Below are positions 27,624-36,600 of a DNA stretch of 64,000 nucleotides, piece by piece. Under the pieces are notes generated by a model. That model ran no database searches, had not been told where the DNA came from, and was given only the letters and a program-made list of their open reading frames with translations. This DNA is from Fibrella aquatilis (GTDB taxonomy: Bacteria; Bacteroidota; Bacteroidia; Cytophagales; Spirosomataceae). How positions within the stretch are numbered: the stretch's first letter is position 1; each line of letters begins with the position of its first letter. A program made the translations under genes and the position numbers. The stretch is taken from positions 55,183-119,182 of the forward strand of contig NZ_JAFMYU010000023.1 in NCBI RefSeq assembly GCF_017353255.1, read 5' to 3'.

Positions 27624-30600
27624 ATGAAAACGTTCGCTGCTATCGTGCTCCTGCTCGGAATGGTGGGTATGGCGGCTCAGGGCCAATCGGTTATGCCGCC
27701 GTTCACCCCAAAAGCAGGTAACCGGATCGTGTTGCTGGGCAACACCTTTGCCGACCGAATGCGGCACTACGGATACCTGGAAACGCTCCTGCAACAGACA
27801 TTCCCGAATCGGCAACTCTCCCTGCGCAATATGGGGTGGAGTGCCGACGAGGTGGACCTGCAACCCCGCCCGCTCAACTTTCCGGGCTTCGGCGAGCAGG
27901 CGACCCGACCAGTTGCCAACGAGACAAACGAAGTGGTCTTCAACGGGTTCACGCGGCAGAGTGACCCCATCACGATGCCCGTAGCCCTGAACTTCGCCGG
28001 ACTGAATCAAGATCTCACCGACCAGAAAGCCGACATACTTTTTTTGTGTTTCGGCATGAACGAAGCCTTCGGGGGCGCGGCGGGCCTTCGGCAGTTCGAG
28101 CAGAACCTCGGCGCGTTTGTTGCCAATCTACAACGCAACCGCTACAACGGACGAACGGCCCCCGTACTGGTGTTGGTGTCGCCCATTGCCCACGAAGAGG
28201 TCGGGCCGCGTCCGGTCGGGCCGTTGCTCCGGCGCACCGGTTCGGTCGGGGCCACCGTATCCCAGTTCGCCGAACACAACCAGAATCTGGCTCTTTACAC
28301 CAACGCGATGCGGCAACTGGCAACGGCTAAGGGGCTGTATTTCATTGATCTGTTCACACCCTCGCTGGCCCATATGCAGCAAACCGGTACGCCCATCACC
28401 ATCAACGGCATCCACCTGACCGACGAGGGCTACCGGCTGGCAGCGGGCTGGATGGGGCAAGCCCTGGGCCTGAGCAACGCCATTGATTTGCGTTCCGATT
28501 TTAGCCGGGTAATTCGGCGGGTGATCAAACACAAAGACGACCATTTTTTCTATCGCTGGCGGGCTGTGAACGGCGAGTACATCTACGGGCGACGACGCGA
28601 ACCGTTTGGCGTTATTGCGTTTCCACCTGAACTGCGGAAACTGGCCCAGATGGTGGCCGCGCTCGATTCCGTCATCTGGGACATGGGCAGTAGCCGCGAT
28701 ACGACCCTGCTTCGCCGGGCAACGGCCATTGTTGACCGTCGGGGTAAACCCGTTGACCCGGCCCTGCTGCTTACCGTGCCAATGCTGGGCCGACAGGGGA
28801 AGGCGGCCAGAGAAGCGGCTCATCAGCACCAACACGGCAACGGCAATGCCCACGAATGGCCCGCCACCACCGACTCGTTCAAACTGCCCGACGGATACGC
28901 CATCAACCTGTTTGCTTCGGAGAAAGATTTCCCCGTGCAAAAGCCTGTGGCCCTGAACTTCGATGCCCGTGGGCGGCTTTGGGTAGCCACCATGCCCACC
29001 TACCCGCAGTATTTTCCCGGCATTCCGGTTCACGACAAAATCGTTATTCTGGAAGATACCGACCACGATGGCAAAGCCGATAAGCACACGGTTTTTGCCG
29101 ATGACCTGTACCTGCCGCTGGGGTTTGAGTTTGGCGCTGGGGGCATCTACGTCTCGCAGGAGCCGGATTTGTTGTTTCTGAAAGACACCGACGGCGACGA
29201 CAAAGCCGACGTGCGGGAGATGGTGCTGTCGGGGTTTGGTTCGGAAGACAGCCATCACGCCATTCACGCCTTCACGTATGGGCCAGACGGTGCGCTGTAC
29301 CTCAACGAAGGCACGTTTCTGAACTCACAGATCGAAACACCCTACGGCCCGGTGCGTTCGTATGCCGGCACCACCTACCGCTTTGAACCGCGCACGGCCA
29401 AGCTGTCGGCCTATGTATCGTATCCGTACTACAACCCCTGGGGCAACGTATTTACCCCTTGGGGAACGCACCTGATTGGCGATGCCTCAGACGGGTCCAA
29501 CTACTTCGCGCCCCCCATGACGGGCCGGGTCGAGTACCCCGCCAAGCACCCCCGCATCAACACCTTCACCGAAACGCGGGTACGGCCCACGGCGGGCATC
29601 GAACTCATTTCGAGCCGACAGTTTCCGGCAGGCGTGCAGGGCAATTTTCTGGTGAACAACAACATCGGTTTTCAGGGCATCAAACAGCACCGGATCGTGC
29701 CGAACGGGTCGGGCATCGGGAGCCGCGAGGTGGAGCCCTTACTGCAATCGACCGACCTGAACTTCCGACCCATCGACCTCAAATTCGGGCCGGATGGTGC
29801 CCTGTACGTCGTTGACTGGTATAACCCGCTGATTTCGCACGGCGAAAATCCCCCCCGCGATTCGGCCCGCGACACAGCACATGGCCGCATCTGGCGCATT
29901 ACGTATACCAAGCAGCCGCTGTTGCCGGTGGTCGATTTATCGCGGCAAAGCGTTCCCCAACTGCTCGACCACCTGAAAGCGCACGAGAGTCGGCTGCGCT
30001 ACCGGGCGCGGGCGCAGCTTAGGGCGCAGGACCCGGCAGCGGTACTGCCCCAGCTGACCACGTGGCTGGCGGGATTGGATAAAACTGATTCATTGTATGA
30101 ACAACACCTGCTGGAAGGGCTTTGGCTGCATCAGGATTTCGACGTACCTAACGAACCGTTGTTGAAAACCCTGCTGACGGCCCGCGCCGAACAGGCCCGT
30201 GCCGCTGCCACCACCGTACTGCTGCACTGGCGGAACCGGGTTCCGGATGCGTTGTCGCTGTTGCACCAATCAGTCAACGACCCCTCGCCGAGGGTACGGT
30301 TGGAAGCCGTAGTGGCCTTAAGCTTCTATGCCTCCAGGCAGGCGGTTCAACTCGCAACGGAGGTGCTCAACCACCCTACCGACTACTACCTTGATTATGC
30401 CCTTGGCGAAACGTTCAGCGCATTGAAACCGGTTTGGCTGGCCGATTTACGCCTGGGGCAGCCACCACCGTCGGCGGTGGCTCACGCCTACTTACTCCGG
30501 CTGACCACTACCCCCGAATTGGGTCAACTGCCACCCGCCCCGCCAGTCTGGACCGAACAGATCATTCGCGCTGACATCGGCACAGTTCAGCGCCGGGAAA

Positions 30601-31595
30601 CGATCCGATTGCTGGCGAAAACCCAAAATATCGCCGAAGCTGCTGTTCTGCTGGGGGCCATCAAACAGGCTGACGTACAACGAACGGGTCCTGTGCGTCC
30701 ATCCGCCCAACCCGATCTAATTCGGTTGTTATTGGCTACAAAACCTGCTGAACTCAGGCCGCTGATTCCCGAATGTCTGACGCTGATTCGGCAGGATACG
30801 GCCCAACGGGTACGGGCCACCGCCATGGCCACGATTATTACCGCCGAGCAATCGGACAAAACGGTATGGCCGGTTGCGAAAGCAGGTGCACCAGGCCTGA
30901 GTGATTACCTGACGGCACTATCGCTGCTTCCCGCCGGGCCACTGAAAGCCTCGTTTTATGGCAGGGTGAAACCAGTTGCTCCGCAGGTTCCCGGCTTAGC
31001 TTACCCCCTATTGATGGCCATGAAGCCAACAACGTCGGCGAAGCTCAACACCCTGAACGAGTATATTGGCACACTGAGCCGAACGCCCGACGAAGAGCAA
31101 CGGTCGCCCACTTTTGCCAGGTTAGTAGAACAGGCAAAAAGCCTGGTTGCCGTCGTACCCAAACCGGCCCGCCCAGCCCTACGTGCCCGGCTCGACCGAA
31201 TTGGCCGACTCGAATTGACGATTCGGGCGGTAGAAGCCAAGATGGCTTTCGACAAAACGAGCCTTGTTGTACCCGCTGGTAAGCCAGTTTCGCTGGTGTT
31301 TGAGAATCCCGACCTGATGCCTCACAACCTGGTGTTTGTGAAGCCGGGAAGCGCCGAGCGGGTGGGCACTGCCGCCGACGCGATGGCCACACTGCCCGAT
31401 GGATTCGAGAAAAATTTTGTTCCAGTCAGCCCAGACGTATTGTTTGCTACGCCACTGGTTAATCCGGGCAAATCATTCCGGCTAACGTTTACCGCCCCCG
31501 CCGAACCCGGCGAGTACCCCTTTTTGTGTTCGTTTCCCGGCCATTGGCGCGTGATGCAGGGCATACTGGTCGTGAAACCCGCCACAGCGCGCTGA
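27624..31595 (+). CDS. SGNH-like/propeller/HEAT protein with C-terminal azurin-type copper domain
   Basis: 1323 residues from ATG 27624, the start of the signal peptide. Domains: SGNH/GDSL-like (about 30-290), PVC-type dehydrogenase-like propeller (about 415-760; LPDGYAINLFASE, DHDGKADKHTVFADDLYLP), HEAT-like helices (about 770-1200) and a cupredoxin domain (about 1215-1323). Copper ligands match azurin spacing: H1234 in MPHNL, C1302, H1307 and M1311 in LCSFPGHWRVM. The SGNH part looks degenerate: GNT replaces GDS (39-41) and N261-x-x-H264 replaces D-x-x-H. No CxxCH is present. It lies 61 nt after the GH30 gene. Predicted role: periplasmic redox protein passing electrons to copper; inference. 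Confidence 0.85.
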   Translation: MKTFAAIVLLLGMVGMAAQGQSVMPPFTPKAGNRIVLLGNTFADRMRHYGYLETLLQQTFPNRQLSLRNMGWSADEVDLQPRPLNFPGFGEQATRPVANETNEVVFNGFTRQSDPITMPVALNFAGLNQDLTDQKADILFLCFGMNEAFGGAAGLRQFEQNLGAFVANLQRNRYNGRTAPVLVLVSPIAHEEVGPRPVGPLLRRTGSVGATVSQFAEHNQNLALYTNAMRQLATAKGLYFIDLFTPSLAHMQQTGTPITINGIHLTDEGYRLAAGWMGQALGLSNAIDLRSDFSRVIRRVIKHKDDHFFYRWRAVNGEYIYGRRREPFGVIAFPPELRKLAQMVAALDSVIWDMGSSRDTTLLRRATAIVDRRGKPVDPALLLTVPMLGRQGKAAREAAHQHQHGNGNAHEWPATTDSFKLPDGYAINLFASEKDFPVQKPVALNFDARGRLWVATMPTYPQYFPGIPVHDKIVILEDTDHDGKADKHTVFADDLYLPLGFEFGAGGIYVSQEPDLLFLKDTDGDDKADVREMVLSGFGSEDSHHAIHAFTYGPDGALYLNEGTFLNSQIETPYGPVRSYAGTTYRFEPRTAKLSAYVSYPYYNPWGNVFTPWGTHLIGDASDGSNYFAPPMTGRVEYPAKHPRINTFTETRVRPTAGIELISSRQFPAGVQGNFLVNNNIGFQGIKQHRIVPNGSGIGSREVEPLLQSTDLNFRPIDLKFGPDGALYVVDWYNPLISHGENPPRDSARDTAHGRIWRITYTKQPLLPVVDLSRQSVPQLLDHLKAHESRLRYRARAQLRAQDPAAVLPQLTTWLAGLDKTDSLYEQHLLEGLWLHQDFDVPNEPLLKTLLTARAEQARAAATTVLLHWRNRVPDALSLLHQSVNDPSPRVRLEAVVALSFYASRQAVQLATEVLNHPTDYYLDYALGETFSALKPVWLADLRLGQPPPSAVAHAYLLRLTTTPELGQLPPAPPVWTEQIIRADIGTVQRRETIRLLAKTQNIAEAAVLLGAIKQADVQRTGPVRPSAQPDLIRLLLATKPAELRPLIPECLTLIRQDTAQRVRATAMATIITAEQSDKTVWPVAKAGAPGLSDYLTALSLLPAGPLKASFYGRVKPVAPQVPGLAYPLLMAMKPTTSAKLNTLNEYIGTLSRTPDEEQRSPTFARLVEQAKSLVAVVPKPARPALRARLDRIGRLELTIRAVEAKMAFDKTSLVVPAGKPVSLVFENPDLMPHNLVFVKPGSAERVGTAADAMATLPDGFEKNFVPVSPDVLFATPLVNPGKSFRLTFTAPAEPGEYPFLCSFPGHWRVMQGILVVKPATAR

Positions 31596-31601
31596 TTGGG
31601 T

Positions 31602-32443
31602 TCACTTCATCAAGATATCACCGACCTGACTATCAGGCAGGTACGTTGAAGCTGCCGGTATAGTTAGGGAAAGATTTTTGCCGGAACGCAGGTGAAGGGT
31701 GCGCGGCCCGCCGTCTTTGGTGTGGAGCAGCAACAGCCCGTTGTTGGCATACGTGAAATCGTTATTGGTCAGGGCATACACGTTCATGAACACCACGGCC
31801 CGGTACGGCGCAAAATCAATCCGGCTCAGATCGAAATCATAGCTATACGTTCCCGACGTACCTGCCCGCAGGGCCTGCTCGGCGGAGTGATCGAGTACGT
31901 TCATCGAGATGGGCAACCAGCCTGATTTCAGGTAATAAAACGCATCCTGACTCCAGCCGACCTGCTGTTGTGCCGTGAAATAATCAATCACGCGCCGGTC
32001 CTGCGCCGGGTCTTTGAACGCGCCGTATATTCGGTGCTTTGGTCGGGGTGGGCTTCGTTCCACCAAAATGGCGCGTTCACGTGCAGCCGAATCACTCCCG
32101 ATGCCTGCGAACACTAGAACACTGATCCAGCACCCCGCGCACCTGCCGCCGTACTTTTGCCATATCGAGTAAATCGCGGTCTTTGAGCCAGATGTCTTCG
32201 AGGTATACATCCACCTGAAACAGCCGCACCCCGGCCCGGGTAAAGTTGCTCAGGTTGCGCGAAGCCACTTCCTCCCAAGACCACCGCCCGCCCTAGGTAT
32301 GGGTGAGGGCGTAGAACAACGGTGCCTGCGGCTGACCGCGTTGGTTCGCCCAGATGGGGCTTCACCTCGGTGGTTGGCTGGACGGTCAGCGCCAGGGGAA
32401 GCAATACCAGTGAGAAGGCAGGTACCAGAACACACTGTTTCAT
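31602..32443 (-). pseudogene. Eroded large glycoside-hydrolase-like gene
   Basis: Conserved blocks appear in order but in different frames. Signal peptide from ATG 32443 (MKQCVLVPAFSLVLLPLAL); then GQPQAPLFYALTHT, an in-frame TAG at 32293-32295, and WSWEEVASRNLSNFTRAGVR with VDVYLEDIWLKDRDLLDMAK; then a frame change to VIRLHVNAPFWWNEAHPDQS; then a third frame to stop 31602 (TYSYDFDLSRIDFAPYRAVV, ANNGLLLLHTKDGGPRTLHL). The blocks read like head, middle and tail of a much longer secreted sugar-processing protein, tentatively GH-A clan, with catalytic sections deleted. Its ATG overlaps the GH28 stop by 4 nt (ATGA), so it was the third gene of that operon. Confidence 0.75.
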
Positions 32444-34020
32444 TTGCTGAGGGGCATATAAATAACCTGGCCTTTGGGAACAGATTTGGTTAGCAGCAAT
32501 GCCGTATCATCCGCGTTTCGGAGGTAGTTGGTGTGCATCATCAGGTCACGGGTGTTGGCTCCATCTATGACCATAAACCGGCCCGTTCCCGGTTGGGCCG
32601 TGCATTCGGAAATAATTCCCCGTTGGCAATCGGTGAGCAGCATAGCCGGTTCAACCGAGCCTTTCTGAGCCTGCCTTGCCGATACGGCACGAAGCCGGAA
32701 ATTGCTCACCTTTGTCAGCACCAAACCGCTTTGCCAGCCGGGTTCGGGGGTTTTATCGTGCCAGTGCACCGACACGTTATCGAGCGTCAGCCCGTTCACT
32801 CCTTCAAACCGCATGGCGTGGGTGGTGCGTTTGTCGGGCGTAACTTCGGGTTCCATAAACACCTGCACGTTGGTCAGGCGAATATTTTCCAGCGGTTTAT
32901 CTACGGTGGTAATCATCCGGCTTGTTCCTTCGGCGTGGGCAGTCACATTGTCGATAGTGATGTTTTTTATGGTGCCGACAAGGGAATTGGGGTTACGTTT
33001 TTTCAGCACGAAGTAGAACACCTCCGCATCGCCCCACCAGTTCCAGTGCCGTCGGTGCAGGTCGATGGTCAGGTTCACGTATTTAATGTCGCTAACGGTG
33101 GCCCCGTCCTGCACATTGATACCAATGCCTTTGTTGGCATGCCGAATGACGCAATTACTAAACAGCACATGCCTGATGGGCGACAGCGTTTCGGTGCCAA
33201 TCATCAGGGCCGTTGACGAGCTGGTCAGGATGCAGTTATCGACAATAATATTCTCCGTCGGGTACGATTTGCCGCTGTCCTTGTAATCCCAGGACCCGGA
33301 TTTAAGGCAGATAGCATCGTCGCCGGTCGAGACGGTACAACCCGAAATATGGGCATTGCTGGTGCCGTCGAGGTCGATCCCGTCAGAATTCACGCCCATT
33401 TTGAGGTCCGACAAAATAGTTACTCCCCGAATGGCCACGCGATTGCACCCCCAGATGCGCATACACCACAGCGAGGTGTTTTCAAACGTGACATCGGTGA
33501 CGGTCACGTTTTCGCATTCTTTCAACAACACGCCAAACAAACCTTTCCCCGCCCGGTAACTCCGCTTCATTTCGACACCAGCTTTTTTAGCGATCTCAAC
33601 CTCCTTTACGATTTCCACATCGCCGTAGTTATAATCGGCCCATTTGTATTTGGCCTGCCCGTCAATTTTTCCCCGCCCGGTAATGGCGATGTTGTTGGCA
33701 TTTTCGGCATAGACAAAGCTCCGGTCGTCAACAACAGCCGGGTTCTCCAGGTCTGCATAAAGAACTGCCCCGGCATCGAGTTGCAAGGTGATGTTGCTAA
33801 AAAGGGCGATATGGAGGCACGTGTAATCGCCGGGCGGCACCTGTACCACGCCCCCGCCAGCCAGCCGGGCTACATCAATGGCTTTGGCAATGGCCGAGGT
33901 AGCATCGTCGGTTTTCTGGCCGGTCGCGCCGTAGTTGCGCACATTGTAAACGGTAGTCTGGGCTATCGAGGGAAGGCTTAGACTACACAACAACCAGGTA
34001 AATAAACGATTAAGAGGCAT
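32440..34020 (-). CDS. GH28 glycoside hydrolase (polygalacturonase/rhamnogalacturonase type)
   Basis: 526 residues. Signal peptide to about residue 21 (LCSLSLPSIAQ). The pectate-lyase-3-like opening VYNVRNYGATGQKTDDATSA and GGGVVQVPPGDY lead into a right-handed beta-helix. GH28 acids are present: NSDGIDLDG (D213, D216) and STGDDAICLKSG (D234, D235). The following block TALMIGTETLSPIRHVLFSN resembles exo-acting or rhamnogalacturonan-active members more than classic endo-polygalacturonases. Location is periplasmic or surface. It is the middle gene of a - strand operon, 32 nt after the GH30-ankyrin gene and overlapping the eroded hydrolase gene by 4 nt. It points to a galacturonate-containing substrate. 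Confidence 0.9.
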   Translation of the reverse strand: MPLNRLFTWLLCSLSLPSIAQTTVYNVRNYGATGQKTDDATSAIAKAIDVARLAGGGVVQVPPGDYTCLHIALFSNITLQLDAGAVLYADLENPAVVDDRSFVYAENANNIAITGRGKIDGQAKYKWADYNYGDVEIVKEVEIAKKAGVEMKRSYRAGKGLFGVLLKECENVTVTDVTFENTSLWCMRIWGCNRVAIRGVTILSDLKMGVNSDGIDLDGTSNAHISGCTVSTGDDAICLKSGSWDYKDSGKSYPTENIIVDNCILTSSSTALMIGTETLSPIRHVLFSNCVIRHANKGIGINVQDGATVSDIKYVNLTIDLHRRHWNWWGDAEVFYFVLKKRNPNSLVGTIKNITIDNVTAHAEGTSRMITTVDKPLENIRLTNVQVFMEPEVTPDKRTTHAMRFEGVNGLTLDNVSVHWHDKTPEPGWQSGLVLTKVSNFRLRAVSARQAQKGSVEPAMLLTDCQRGIISECTAQPGTGRFMVIDGANTRDLMMHTNYLRNADDTALLLTKSVPKGQVIYMPLSK

Positions 34021-34052
34021 GAAATTGATTGGTTTCAGGTGTTTCGACGGAC

Positions 34053-36464
34053 TTATTTTTTCGCCTTTTCGGCTTTCTGCAATAGCGTCACGATGGCACG
34101 GTGGCCGTTGTCGCGGGCGCGGTCGATGGCGCGAAACCCGTCGCTATCCCGGTAATCTAGATCAGCCCCCTGTTCGAGCAAAGACTGTACGGTCTGCTCA
34201 TTACCCGTCCAGGCCGCCTGCAACAACTCCTTCCCCAGCTTGCCGGTGCTTGCTGATACGGGTTGGCGTTGCCGGGCCGAAACCGCCACTTGCCCGGTTT
34301 GTAAAACCGCCACTGTACCTCTCAGCTGACGGTTTTCGGCAAGCTGGGCGGGCGTTTTTCCTGCTTTGTCACGGATGGTCTTGCCAGCACCAGCCTGCAC
34401 CAGGGCGGCCACAATGGAGTTGTAACCCATCTCGGCGGCATAATGCAACGGCGTTCGCCCGGTATTATCCACTGCATTTAGGTTTGCCTTTTCGTCGATC
34501 AACGCCTGCACCACTGCGTCAGACACGTTCAGGGCGTCGGTAAACCGCGAATAGCCTTGCCACGCGGCCCAGTGCAGGGGCGTTCGTCCGTTTTGGTCAA
34601 TGGCTTCCAGGTTGCTCCCCGCCCGAACCAGATCACGGATGCGATCGAGGGACTGGCTTTCGGCCTGCCGCCAGGCAGTGTGGGCGTTGGCTACGGCGGC
34701 GTGGAGCGGGGTCCAACCGTCGTGGGTGCGGGCATTCACGTCCGGTTTTTGGGCCATAATCAGGCGGAACAAGTCATATTTGGTGCGGGCACCGCCCTTG
34801 CTATCGTCATGTTCGGCGCGACCCACAAACGTACCGGCGGCCATGTGCAGTGGTGTCCAGCCATCATTGGCGGGGCGATTCACGTCGGCACCTGCCGCCA
34901 GCAGGACTTCTACGGCCTCATAATTACCACCGAGCAGGGCCGAGTGCAGGGCCGTCCATCCGTTGGCCAGGGTTTTGTTCAGGTTGCCCTTACCAATTTC
35001 GGCCCGGAGCGCAGGCATGTTGTAGCGTTCGGAGACCACGCTGATACCGAAGCCGTCACCCAGATCAGGTGGGGCGAACGTCCCGATTTGGGTAGCACTA
35101 ACTGATTTCCAGGCTTCTGGCCACTCACTTTTTCGGGCCGAAGCGTCTGGTTTCCCCTGTCCCACCAGCGTCACGATGCTTTGGGGCGGCAGCGTGAGCG
35201 TTGGCTGGCTAAGCGCGAACATACCCACCGGCTTACAACCTTCCGTTTCCGTAGAGCGAAAGACCTGGTATATGGTGGGGTTGTGCTGCCCGTCGATGGT
35301 CAGTTGGGCGGTCTGTTCAGTATCGCTGCGGTTAATCAGCACCATCGTAAGCGTACCGTTGGTGGCGTGTCTGAAAGCAGAAGCCAGCACATCTGGGTTT
35401 GTAGACTTACTGCCAACCCGCACCGCACCGGGCCGGACGTAGCGGTAGAACTGCTTGGCGGCAAAGTACTTAGGCGAGGTGCGGGTGCTGTCCATGAGGG
35501 CAAAAACGCTGTGGGGTTCGGCAATTTGCCAGTAGAGCCATGCGCTCATGTTGCCACCCACGAGGTAATCGTGCATGTCGTTCGCCATTTTCAGCGCACC
35601 GGGCCAGGTTTGGTCATGGCCCGAGGTTTCGGTCATCCACGTTTGGCGGTTGTACTGTTTGGTGGCTTCGTGCCACTTCCGCACACCGGCAAATTCCTCC
35701 TGCCGATGCGTGGCAAAATGGCCGGGGAAAGTTCGGGTTTCGGGGTCGGCCATGGTAGGCAAAATGCTGTTGAGCATCCTGCCGGGGAATAGCATGTCTT
35801 CGGGCAGGTGAATTTGGGTGGTAATCCCCTCGCGCCTGAATTTTCGCATCAGGGCTCGCACGGCCTCGCGCACTTGTTGGGGATTGTAGATGCACGATTT
35901 GTAGGGTTCAATAAAGAGCAGTTCATTTTGGATGCTGATGGAACCAATGTCGATGCCCCAATTCTGTTTGGCGGCAATGATAAACGCGGCCATGTTCTCG
36001 GCGTATTCGGCATACATGTCGGCCCGCAAATGCCCCCCCTGCACAGTGGCGTGGTGCGTTTTGGTAAATTCCGGGGGCGACCAGGTGGCGGCAATGAACC
36101 GGGTGACGCCCCGTTTTTTCAGCGCCTGCGCAAAGCGCATCCGCCGTTCCATAAAGTGCATGTTGAAATTTTTCCACTCGAAATGGTTCGGGTCGTCGTC
36201 GTCGTTGATCGCTTCTAACTCCTGCGGGATCGACATACGGAGCATCGTCAGGCCCAGGTCGTCCACGACACGGTCATACATCGTGGAATCGGCGTAAAAG
36301 GCGGGCGGGTTGGTGAAGTCGATGATGCACGAGCCGAAGCCTTCGATGGTCTGATGCGTTTGGGCGGGGCTGATATGTACCTGAACCGACGGGCGCGGGG
36401 CGGGCATAGGAGCGATCAGGTACGTGGTGGTGACGAACAGGTAAAGGGCGGCTTTTTTCAGCAT
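34053..36464 (-). CDS. GH30 glycoside hydrolase fused to C-terminal ankyrin repeats
   Basis: 803 residues from ATG 36464; upstream in-frame codons would place the signal peptide internally. Signal segment about 1-20 (KKAALYLFVTTTYLIAPMPA). GH30 barrel and beta-sandwich, about 27-436: QTIEGFGSCIIDF, acid/base E181 in SISIQNELLF (Leu in place of the common Pro after Glu), nucleophile E279 in TWMTETSGH. After a linker, about 485-800 holds six or seven ankyrin repeats (NGWTALHSALLGGNYEAVEV, NDGWTPLHMAA, HDGWTPLHAAV, NGRTPLHWAAWQGY, TGRTPLHYAAEMGY, LLQAAWTGNEQTVQSLLEQG). First gene of an operon with GH28. The fusion within one exported chain is unusual; the frame is continuous with no stop or shift. 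Confidence 0.9.
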   Translation of the reverse strand: MLKKAALYLFVTTTYLIAPMPAPRPSVQVHISPAQTHQTIEGFGSCIIDFTNPPAFYADSTMYDRVVDDLGLTMLRMSIPQELEAINDDDDPNHFEWKNFNMHFMERRMRFAQALKKRGVTRFIAATWSPPEFTKTHHATVQGGHLRADMYAEYAENMAAFIIAAKQNWGIDIGSISIQNELLFIEPYKSCIYNPQQVREAVRALMRKFRREGITTQIHLPEDMLFPGRMLNSILPTMADPETRTFPGHFATHRQEEFAGVRKWHEATKQYNRQTWMTETSGHDQTWPGALKMANDMHDYLVGGNMSAWLYWQIAEPHSVFALMDSTRTSPKYFAAKQFYRYVRPGAVRVGSKSTNPDVLASAFRHATNGTLTMVLINRSDTEQTAQLTIDGQHNPTIYQVFRSTETEGCKPVGMFALSQPTLTLPPQSIVTLVGQGKPDASARKSEWPEAWKSVSATQIGTFAPPDLGDGFGISVVSERYNMPALRAEIGKGNLNKTLANGWTALHSALLGGNYEAVEVLLAAGADVNRPANDGWTPLHMAAGTFVGRAEHDDSKGGARTKYDLFRLIMAQKPDVNARTHDGWTPLHAAVANAHTAWRQAESQSLDRIRDLVRAGSNLEAIDQNGRTPLHWAAWQGYSRFTDALNVSDAVVQALIDEKANLNAVDNTGRTPLHYAAEMGYNSIVAALVQAGAGKTIRDKAGKTPAQLAENRQLRGTVAVLQTGQVAVSARQRQPVSASTGKLGKELLQAAWTGNEQTVQSLLEQGADLDYRDSDGFRAIDRARDNGHRAIVTLLQKAEKAKK

Positions 36465-36523
36465 CGTGTCGAGCAGCTTGACGACCCGCAAATTGCGGAA
36501 ATTGGCTTGGGTTTTGCGCCCGG

Positions 36524-36543
36524 ACCCACCCAGACCCACCCAG
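36524..36543 (-). repeat. Four-G-tract 20-mer, copy 3, upstream of GH30-ankyrin gene
   Basis: On the - strand this reads CTGGGTGGGTCTGGGTGGGT, identical to copies at 21771 and 26057. It is on the coding strand of the GH30-ankyrin gene, 59 nt before its ATG, and in the divergent promoter shared with the second susC. Confidence 0.8.
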
Positions 36544-36558
36544 ATGTGCTAAACAGGT

Positions 36559-36594
36559 TACTGTTCTTTATGGGTAAAATACCATAAACCAGTA
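36559..36594. promoter_or_regulatory. Compound dyad immediately before second susC start
   Basis: TACTG (36559-36563) and TTATGG (36568-36573) are mirrored by CCATAA (36582-36587) and CAGTA (36590-36594). The dyad ends 6 nt before the susC ATG. It could be a two-half-site operator or a leader hairpin covering the ribosome-binding region. The right half, read on the - strand as GTACTGGTTTATG, matches 12 of 13 bases at 41517-41529, upstream of the GntR-type regulator, which makes that regulator a candidate binder. Confidence 0.45.
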
Positions 36595-36600
36595 CGCTCT

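Noticed and set aside
32293..32295. In-frame TAG considered as recoding (readthrough or special amino acid)
   Set aside because: Frame changes and missing blocks on both sides show general decay; no recoding signal is needed.
34053..36464. GH30-ankyrin fusion considered as an assembly chimera
   Set aside because: The frame is continuous through a plausible linker, base composition does not change, and operon spacing to GH28 is normal; kept as a real fusion pending read support.
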